Notes under the pieces: generated by a model
What the model saw: only the letters and a program-made list of their open reading frames with translations
What the model was told of the DNA's origin: nothing
Database searches by the model: none
Shown here: positions 5,349 through 10,194 of the stretch, piece after piece
Position numbering within the stretch: the stretch's first letter is position 1
Layout: every line of letters begins with the position of its first letter
From: Patescibacteria group bacterium
GTDB lineage: Bacteria; Patescibacteriota; Minisyncoccia; Phycocordibacterales; Phycocordibacteraceae
DNA length: 10,194 nt
NCBI GenBank assembly: GCA_004296925.1
Contig: SCVI01000016.1
Span: forward strand, 1 to 10,194
Direction of reading: 5' to 3'
Translations under genes and position numbers: made by a program

Positions 5349-7313
5349 TTACGCTTGATGCTCGATGTCCTTTTTCTTTTTGAGCTTTATACCGCCTGCG
5401 ACAAGAATCTTCTCAAACTCATCTCGTTCAAGTGTCTCAACTTCAACCAGTTTTTCAGCGATAGCGTCGAGAAGTTTGCGATGTTCTTGAATTATCTTCT
5501 TTGCTCGGTCATGTGCGTCATCCATAATTTTCTTAACTTCAGCATCAACCTTTGAAGAAATAGCTTCAGAGTATTCCCTGTCTGATAGTCCACGACCAAA
5601 GAGTGCGCGTCCACCCTCGCCTTCTAGTGCCATAGGACCAACGGTGTCTGACATGCCGTACTTCGTTACCATGTCTCTGGCAAGCGCGGTTGAAACTTGC
5701 AGATCATTTGATGGGCCAGTCGTAAGATCTTGGAAGACTTCAACTTCTGCAACAAAACCGCCGAGTGACACTGCAATGTCATCGAGAAATTCTTTTCTCG
5801 ACTGCATCTTTGTATCTTCGTCTGGAAGTTTAAGGGTGTACCCTGCAGCGCGACCACGAGAAATAATTGAGATTTTGTGAACCGGGTCAGCGTACGGAAG
5901 CACTGATGCAACGAGCGCATGACCTGCTTCGTGGTACGCGGTTACTTCTTTCTCTTTCTTGTTCAACAAATGGCTCTTTCTTTCGGGACCAAGCATTACT
6001 TTTTCAATCGAACGCACAAGGTCAAACATTGCCACTTTCTTTCTGTCTTCTCTCGCGGCCAATATTGCTCCCTCGTTCATGAGTGAAAACAAGTCAGCTC
6101 CAGAAAATCCTGGGGTTCGCTCCGCAATCGTGCGGAGCTGTACATCTTCAGCGAGCGGTTTCTTTCGCGCGTGAATTTTAAGAATTGCCTCACGGTCATT
6201 TCTGTCAGGTAAATCAATGGTCACTCGTCTATCAAATCTCCCGGGACGCAAAAGCGCAGGGTCGAGAACATCAGGACGGTTTGTTGCGGCCATTATGATA
6301 ACTTTCTCGTTTTGTTCAAAGCCATCCATCTCAACCAAAATTTGGTTGAGCGTTTGCTCGCGTTCATCATTCCCTCCTCCAACACCTGCTCCACGAACTC
6401 GCCCTACCGCATCAATCTCGTCTACGAAGATAATTGCAGGAGCTGAATGCTTTGCCATATGGAAGAGATCGCGCACGCGAGATGCTCCCACACCGACAAA
6501 CATTTCAACAAACTCAGAACCAGAAATTGAGAAGAATGGCACACCAGCTTCGCCTGCAACAGCTCTACCAAGAAGTGTCTTCCCTGTCCCCGGCGCTCCC
6601 ATCAAAAGCACTCCTTTTGGAATACGCGCTCCGATGTCTAGGAATTTTTTAGGATTTTTTAGGAAATCAACAATTTCCGTTAATTCCTCTTTCGCTTCTT
6701 TAGCACCAGCAACATCTGAAAATGTGACGCGCTGTGAAGCGTCTTTAGGGTCAATCATTCGAGCTTTAGATTGCCCGAAGGTAAACGCCTGCGCTCCAGC
6801 GCCTTTTACTTGTCGCGACAAAAACCAAATAAACACCACTATCAAGAATAGCGGTAGTAAGATGGGCGCGAGATTAAAAAACCAATATTGAAAACCTCCT
6901 TGATCTTTTACCTCAATAGACACTTTCGCTATTTCGTCTGCTTTAAGTCCGTAGTTAGATAGTGTCGTTGAAAGTGCAGCGTCAGATTCTTTTTTCCCTG
7001 TTTTAATTGTGCCATCCGCATACTTCACTTCAAGCTTATCGCCCGCAACAGTAATGTTTTCTACGCTCCCGGCTTTAATGTCGCTTGCAAGGTTAGAAAG
7101 CGAAACTTTTGTGTCAGCTCCTGGAGGTGAAGATAAAACAGAATAAAGAGAAGTAAGAACAAGAACGATAATAATGGTCGAAAGTAGGTTGTTTCCCCAC
7201 GAACCTTTTGGAGGCATTGGTGGCATTCCCTTAGGAATAAGCTTATCGAAAGGCCCTTTCGGTTTTCGAGGAGAAGGTTTTGGAGATGTCTTTTTTGTTC
7301 GATGTTCAGGCAT
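5349..7313 (-). CDS. ftsH: ATP-dependent zinc metalloprotease FtsH
   Basis: Membrane-anchored AAA+ protease that degrades misfolded and regulatory proteins. 654 residues from the ATG at 7313. A basic, proline-rich cytoplasmic N-tail (1-40) is followed by TM1 (about 43-61), an extracytoplasmic domain (62-147) and TM2 (148-166). The AAA module has Walker A GAPGTGKT (239-246), pore loop MFVGVG (271-276), Walker B IIFVDEID (294-301) and arginine-finger region RPGRFDRR (356-363). The protease domain has the zinc motif HEAGH (461-465) and TTGPSNDL (531-538), whose Asp is the likely third zinc ligand. The C-terminus is Lys-rich. The ATG is chosen over a TTG at 7340 because TATAAT sits 6 nt before it. 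It is divergent from smpB with 65 bp between starts, and a 61-residue ORF follows. Nothing essential is missing; HEAGH and the AAA residues are intact. Confidence 0.97.
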   Translation of the reverse strand: MPEHRTKKTSPKPSPRKPKGPFDKLIPKGMPPMPPKGSWGNNLLSTIIIVLVLTSLYSVLSSPPGADTKVSLSNLASDIKAGSVENITVAGDKLEVKYADGTIKTGKKESDAALSTTLSNYGLKADEIAKVSIEVKDQGGFQYWFFNLAPILLPLFLIVVFIWFLSRQVKGAGAQAFTFGQSKARMIDPKDASQRVTFSDVAGAKEAKEELTEIVDFLKNPKKFLDIGARIPKGVLLMGAPGTGKTLLGRAVAGEAGVPFFSISGSEFVEMFVGVGASRVRDLFHMAKHSAPAIIFVDEIDAVGRVRGAGVGGGNDEREQTLNQILVEMDGFEQNEKVIIMAATNRPDVLDPALLRPGRFDRRVTIDLPDRNDREAILKIHARKKPLAEDVQLRTIAERTPGFSGADLFSLMNEGAILAAREDRKKVAMFDLVRSIEKVMLGPERKSHLLNKKEKEVTAYHEAGHALVASVLPYADPVHKISIISRGRAAGYTLKLPDEDTKMQSRKEFLDDIAVSLGGFVAEVEVFQDLTTGPSNDLQVSTALARDMVTKYGMSDTVGPMALEGEGGRALFGRGLSDREYSEAISSKVDAEVKKIMDDAHDRAKKIIQEHRKLLDAIAEKLVEVETLERDEFEKILVAGGIKLKKKKDIEHQA

Positions 7314-7319
7314 CACGCT

Positions 7320-7325
7320 ATTATA
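7320..7325 (-). promoter_or_regulatory. -10 box of ftsH (leaderless)
   Basis: A perfect TATAAT on the minus strand ends 6 nt before the ATG at 7313. No good -35 is visible (TTCAGG at 17 nt is the best). The spacing predicts a leaderless ftsH mRNA. Confidence 0.55.
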
Positions 7326-7378
7326 TACTTCAGAGGGCAAAACCTGAAACGAAAACGGTATGCCAACACCTCATAATT

Positions 7379-7828
7379 ATGAAACCTATTATAGAAAACA
7401 AAAAGGCACGTCTTGAATACGAGATACTCGAATCCTTTGAAGCAGGTCTCGAACTTTCAGGAGGAGAAGTAAAAGCACTCCGAGCAGGGCGGGGGTCACT
7501 CATTGGGTCGCGTGTTGTTGTTCGAGGAGGTGAAGCGTTTGTGGTTGGTATGACGATACCTCCCTACCAAGCTAAAAACACACCTTCAAGCTACGATCCT
7601 GAGCGAACACGGAGAATTCTTCTTTCAAAGAAACAAATTGCGGAACTCGCCTCAAGCGAAGGTCAGAAAGGGTTGACAATTATCCCTATTATGGTGTATA
7701 ATAAGGTACAACTTCTCAAGCTCCAAGTGGCTATTGTTCGCCACAAGAAAAAACACGACAAGCGTGATACGTTGAGAAGCCGTGACGCCAAGCGCGACAT
7801 TGAACGCACCTTGAAAAATCAAGACTGA
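7379..7828 (+). CDS. smpB: SsrA-binding protein SmpB
   Basis: SmpB binds the tRNA-like end of tmRNA and places it in the vacant A site of stalled ribosomes. 149 residues, the normal family length. It starts MKPIIENKKARLEYEI and continues with the family core FEAGLELSGGEVKALRAGRGSL (20-41), VGMTIPPYQ (56-64), RTRRILLSKKQI (77-88), KGLTIIP (97-103) and the basic C-terminal tail DKRDTLRSRDAKRDIERTLK (127-146), which inserts into the mRNA channel. The ATG at 7379 is used because conserved sequence begins there. Its gene lies 49 nt upstream of ssrA, its RNA partner, on the same strand. There is no Shine-Dalgarno and no convincing promoter immediately upstream: a CATAAT abuts the start codon, too close for a normal -10 unless initiation is unusual. 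A perfect promoter lies inside the gene (7673-7702). Confidence 0.96.
   Translation: MKPIIENKKARLEYEILESFEAGLELSGGEVKALRAGRGSLIGSRVVVRGGEAFVVGMTIPPYQAKNTPSSYDPERTRRILLSKKQIAELASSEGQKGLTIIPIMVYNKVQLLKLQVAIVRHKKKHDKRDTLRSRDAKRDIERTLKNQD
7673..7702 (+). promoter_or_regulatory. Consensus promoter inside smpB, probably for ssrA
   Basis: TTGACA (7673-7678) and TATAAT (7697-7702) match the sigma-70 consensus exactly with an 18-nt spacer. The box lies within the smpB coding sequence and points towards ssrA, whose mature 5' end is 175 nt further on. A precursor starting near 7709 would be trimmed by RNase P. Confidence 0.6.
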
Positions 7829-7862
7829 CCATTGTCCTTCCCCTCAAGCGAGTGTTGCTTTG

Positions 7863-7868
7863 TAAGAT
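7863..7868 (+). promoter_or_regulatory. Possible proximal -10 box for ssrA
   Basis: TAAGAT lies 9 nt upstream of the mature tmRNA 5' end, a fitting distance, but no acceptable -35 is found at 16-18 nt (the 17-nt position reads CCCCTC). It may be a secondary start or chance. Confidence 0.25.
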
Positions 7869-7877
7869 TCGTTTTAG

Positions 7878-8273
7878 GGGGATGAATTGATTCGACAATG
7901 GGAACAAGTTATACGCATGCGGATCGGTGAATACTGGAGAACACCTTAAACCTCGAGCACTGAAACGTGCAAACGCTTCTATAAAGAGCCCTTACCAACA
8001 GTTCGCTTTTGCGACTGCGTAAGCAACCTCTTCCGTTCCCGCTTCGGCCAGAACGGCGCTACACTTTTGATGTCTAATACGGAGTTTGTAGTGTCATAAC
8101 ATTAGACTTTATTCTTCTCTACTGCTCGTAGAAAAGAATGAAATTGAAGAGCTCGGTTGAAAAAGTTTTTGTCTACTTTTAATCTTTTCAATCTAAACTT
8201 CAAAGGAGACTATGTTCCGTAGCATTGCTTTAACTTCTCTCATTGGACGGGAGCTCATTACTCCCCATCTCCA
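7878..8273 (+). ncRNA. ssrA: Transfer-messenger RNA (tmRNA)
   Basis: The tRNA-like ends pair: 5' GGGGATG (7878-7884) with 3' CATCTCC (8266-8272), discriminator A at 8273. The typical 5' D-loop segment GATTCGACAATGGG follows. The long P2 helix is visible, e.g. AAGTTA (7906-7911) with TAACTT (8231-8236) and the adjoining GCATGCGGA with TCCGTAGCATTGC. The tag reading frame begins at the resume codon GCA (7969) and runs to TAA (8020-8022), encoding ANASIKSPYQQFAFATA. It contains one AUA codon, readable by the tRNA-Ile(UAU) in this window. Oddities: CCA is not encoded (ACATAA follows the acceptor), the tag ends FATA rather than the familiar ALAA, and the T loop reads CTCATTA, deviating at positions 54 and 58. 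Identity is secure from structure and from smpB next door. Confidence 0.95.
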
Positions 8274-8280
8274 CATAATA

Positions 8281-8312
8281 AAAAACCACCGACGCGTCGT
8301 CGGTGGTTTTTT
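8281..8312 (+). terminator. Intrinsic terminator of ssrA
   Basis: A 14-bp perfect stem (8281-8294 with 8298-8311) containing CCACCGACG/CGTCGGTGG, with a 3-nt loop and a run of six T (8307-8312). It starts 8 nt after the tmRNA 3' end. Confidence 0.9.
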
Positions 8313-8331
8313 ATGTTTGACAGTTCTACAC

Positions 8332-8360
8332 TTGCGCCTTCCTTAAATGAGGCGTATAAC
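8332..8360 (+). promoter_or_regulatory. Promoter of the paralogous metalloprotein pair
   Basis: TTGCGC (8332-8337) and TATAAC (8355-8360) are 17 nt apart, just after the ssrA terminator. The -10 ends 23 nt before the ATG at 8384, so unlike several genes here this one would have a short leader (about 16-17 nt), though without a clear Shine-Dalgarno. Confidence 0.45.
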
Positions 8361-8383
8361 GACTCAATTACACAGTTGGATTC

Positions 8384-9283
8384 ATGCACGAAGCACCGAA
8401 CACCTCAGAAGCTATGATTGATAAAGAAACCATGTCTCTCACAGAGATTCAGGCATATGTAGCAAAAAACGCTGTGCGCGCAGAGCTACCAAAAGGCATA
8501 CCAAAAGCATGTTCTATTGAATGCATTGATGACCGCTGCACAAGAAGCCCGCTCGAGATTGAAGGCGAATCAAATGTGACGGAAAAGAGAAAATCAATTG
8601 CTTTCCCTGGTGGCGCACTTGGAGTGTTTGCAACACTCCTTTCTGGAATAAATGAATCTTTACCTGTTACTAGTCGTGAAGCACTTACTCAAGGTGAATT
8701 CTCTTTCAAAGCTATGGCTTCATTTTTTGAAAAAGAATTCTGTGGAATTAGTTGTCACACCGACAGTCACAACACTCATAGTGATAGCGCATGCGCAGGT
8801 TGCGGGCACTTAGCTTCCATACTTTCAAACGACGCATACAGGCTCGGCACAAACTACCAAACAGAGCTCGGACAATACGCGAAAGACATACAAAAACGAA
8901 AAGAGGCGCACGATGAAAGCGCAACGGTGTACACCTATCATGGTGACCATGCATCGAAAGCAGTGGTTCGAATTCTTAAAGAGCCTTCGGCTGAAACTTA
9001 CATATCTCTCCCTCCAAATGACGGCGAGAATGGTATGTTCGTCCTAAACGAGGCAACTAATATGCATATCTTAGAGCTTGCTGGCAGAAAATTATATAAA
9101 GCATTTGAAACAGGGTTTGCCGATCAGAACATTCCTGAAGAAACACTTCTTAAAAATATTTCTGTGCAATACGGCCAACATGTTGGGCTCACTGCAAAGA
9201 AGTTGGCGCACGGGCTTCCTGTGTACGACGTAACAGTTGAGGGAGAGAATACATTAGTAACTAAATCAGCTTTTTCTTTTTAA
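8384..9283 (+). CDS. Putative carbonic-anhydrase-like metalloprotein, paralogue 1
   Basis: 299 residues, soluble, no signal peptide or membrane segment. Conserved with the next gene are ECIDDR (46-51), FPGGALG (74-80), CHTDSHN (124-130), CAGCGHL (137-143), YHGDHASKAV (185-194), ISLPPND (207-213) and VGLTAKKL (267-274). The layout C-x-D-x-R, then PGG, then His and Cys recalls beta-class carbonic anhydrase (Cys-x-Asp-x-Arg, His, Cys as zinc ligands and dyad). It recalls even more the diatom cadmium/zeta class, where Cys, His and a Cys about 10 residues later bind the metal; here H125 and C137 are 12 apart. Candidate ligands are C47, H125 and C137, with C140 and H142 as extras. The rest has no family I recognise, and the catalytic assignment is inference. 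Residues 52-70 form a Glu/Lys-rich insert absent from paralogue 2. An alternative ATG at 8414 would remove 10 residues. It forms an operon with the following gene (9 nt gap). Confidence 0.75.
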   Translation: MHEAPNTSEAMIDKETMSLTEIQAYVAKNAVRAELPKGIPKACSIECIDDRCTRSPLEIEGESNVTEKRKSIAFPGGALGVFATLLSGINESLPVTSREALTQGEFSFKAMASFFEKEFCGISCHTDSHNTHSDSACAGCGHLASILSNDAYRLGTNYQTELGQYAKDIQKRKEAHDESATVYTYHGDHASKAVVRILKEPSAETYISLPPNDGENGMFVLNEATNMHILELAGRKLYKAFETGFADQNIPEETLLKNISVQYGQHVGLTAKKLAHGLPVYDVTVEGENTLVTKSAFSF

Positions 9284-9292
9284 AAATAGTTT

Positions 9293-10063
9293 ATGGGTCT
9301 ATTCAATAACGAAGGTGGAGCAAGAGGTCCAATGACCCGATCAGAAGCGAAAAAGTATGTAAAACGAAACGGAGTACTCGTTCCAAGCCCTCTGTGGACG
9401 GCAGAAAATATTGAGTGTATTGATGACCGTAGGAAAAGCAACGGTATTGGATACCCAGGCGGAGTTCTTGGGATGGCAGCAACTCTTTTTTCTAGCGTTG
9501 ACACTGATTCACGAAAAAAAATTGGTGGTTTCACAGGATTTGGAAAATCACTTGAGAATTTTTTTGGAGGAATGAGTGGCCATACTGACGATCACAATGA
9601 AGGTCATGCATTTCCTTGTGCTGGATGCGGACACCTGCAGGCTATCCGAAATTCGCCCGACGAATACGGACTTGGAAGCGAACACCTTCACGATTTTGAT
9701 GACTACGTGGGAAGCGTAGGCGGTCGCGCTCGAGATAATAAACGCGGTTTTAATATTTTTAACTATTTTGGAGGACATAATGCCCGCGCAGTAATGCACA
9801 TTAACTCAGTGGATGATGATCACCACATATCGCTCCCACCAAATGATGAAACTGACCAGGTGTTTGTGAATCACAGAGGTGTGAATAGAGTGATACTAGA
9901 CAACGCACGAGGAGTGCTACAAGGTATATTTGGTGGGATCTTTGTTCGAGATCCTAAAGAAATATACGATAAACAACTTGGGCTCACCGCAAAAAGGCTC
10001 GGCGCTGACAAAATTCCACACTACACCGTTTCCTCAAAAGACGGCAAAATCAATGTCGATTGA
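9293..10063 (+). CDS. Putative carbonic-anhydrase-like metalloprotein, paralogue 2
   Basis: 256 residues, a diverged paralogue of the preceding protein. The same ordered motifs are present: ECIDDR (41-46), YPGGVLG (54-60), GHTDDHN (96-102), CAGCGHL (109-115), YFGGHNARAV (158-167), ISLPPND (179-185) and LGLTAKRL (229-236). The spacing C42 to H97 (55) and H97 to C109 (12) is close to the cadmium/zeta carbonic anhydrase pattern (about 52 and 10, from memory). Differences from paralogue 1: the cysteine before HTD is Gly, and GDH becomes GGH. The protein is cytoplasmic by appearance. It starts 9 nt after the stop of paralogue 1, without a ribosome binding site, so coupled translation is likely. 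Retention of all candidate ligands in both copies argues that both are active. Other metal-dependent enzymes remain possible; the function is not proven. Confidence 0.75.
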   Translation: MGLFNNEGGARGPMTRSEAKKYVKRNGVLVPSPLWTAENIECIDDRRKSNGIGYPGGVLGMAATLFSSVDTDSRKKIGGFTGFGKSLENFFGGMSGHTDDHNEGHAFPCAGCGHLQAIRNSPDEYGLGSEHLHDFDDYVGSVGGRARDNKRGFNIFNYFGGHNARAVMHINSVDDDHHISLPPNDETDQVFVNHRGVNRVILDNARGVLQGIFGGIFVRDPKEIYDKQLGLTAKRLGADKIPHYTVSSKDGKINVD

Positions 10064-10108
10064 TATCCTTAATACATACTTAAAAAACATATAAACGCAG
10101 TAAACAGC

Positions 10109-10137
10109 TTGTAAATAGGGCTCTGCTAAGCTACAAT
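10109..10137 (+). promoter_or_regulatory. Promoter pointing out of the window
   Basis: TTGTAA (10109-10114) and TACAAT (10132-10137) are 17 nt apart. No ATG follows before the window ends. A TTG at 10154 opens a frame reading SILKARINAQIRA that stays open to the edge and could be the start of the next gene, but this is weak. Confidence 0.5.
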
Positions 10138-10194
10138 TCTCACACTAACCACCTTGAGTATTCTTAAAGCACGCATCAACGCGCAAATACGCGC

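Noticed and set aside
6217..6891. Long plus-strand ORF (224 codons) opposite ftsH
   Set aside because: It is fully antisense to the conserved AAA core of FtsH; the translation is low-complexity Ser/Pro/Thr-rich and matches no family. It is a shadow of the coding strand.
7314..7340. TTG start for a 663-residue FtsH
   Set aside because: The added codons contain the TATAAT -10 box, and the ATG at 7313 lies exactly 6 nt after it.
8203..8280. AGGAG followed by ATG (near 8213) inside the tmRNA gene
   Set aside because: It looks like a ribosome binding site and start, but it lies in the 3' strand next to helix P2 and the tRNA-like domain, and the frame runs into the terminator.
8317..8322. Exact TTGACA just after the ssrA terminator
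   Set aside because: No acceptable -10 lies 16-18 nt downstream; TTGCGC-N17-TATAAC fits better for the next operon.
1..10194. CRISPR array, transposase, toxin-antitoxin or phage genes
   Set aside because: No regularly spaced repeats and no such coding regions were seen on either strand.

Overview
The window looks like a chromosomal segment of a small-genome bacterium, most likely Candidate Phyla Radiation (Patescibacteria, Parcubacteria-like). The grounds are indirect: short, tightly packed genes; no recognisable Shine-Dalgarno in front of any gene; several -10 boxes only 6-7 nt from the start codon, as in leaderless mRNAs; a very short Fur-family regulator; a tRNA-Ile with a UAU anticodon; and a tmRNA with an unusual tag end. 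The code appears standard (tryptophan is UGG, and UGA is a stop). The taxonomic call is inference.

Layout. 1-1527 is the C-terminal helicase part of RecG, cut by the window edge. 1528-1742 holds copy 1 of an 81-bp palindromic repeat. 1743-2842 (minus) is a metal operon: a Fur/Zur-like mini-regulator followed, with a 16-nt overlap, by a ZIP metal transporter. A palindromic operator lies between the regulator and a divergent exported protein (2918-3412). That gene converges on a YibE/F-family membrane protein (3409-4548, minus), and the two stop codons interlock. 4549-5022 has no gene but is rich in structure: repeat copy 2, two terminator hairpins, further hairpins, and a displaced copy of the 3' end of the neighbouring tRNA. 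5023-5099 (minus) is tRNA-Ile(UAU). 5158-5343 is a small ORF behind ftsH, and 5349-7313 (minus) is ftsH. Divergent from ftsH come smpB (7379-7828) and ssrA/tmRNA (7878-8273) with a strong terminator. 8384-10063 is a two-gene operon of paralogous metalloprotein-like proteins. A promoter at 10109-10137 points out of the window.

How it works together. SmpB and tmRNA rescue stalled ribosomes and tag the nascent chains. FtsH, encoded divergently from smpB, is a plausible protease for tagged or misfolded products. The Fur-like regulator probably senses a divalent metal and controls the ZIP importer, itself and perhaps the divergent exported protein. The most novel content is the tandem pair at 8384-10063. 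Both proteins carry Cys-x-Asp-x-Arg, then PGG, then HTD-x-HN and a C-A-G-C-G-H cluster. This resembles the active-site layout of beta-class and especially cadmium/zeta-class carbonic anhydrases. The resemblance is a hypothesis from motifs only; no search was run.
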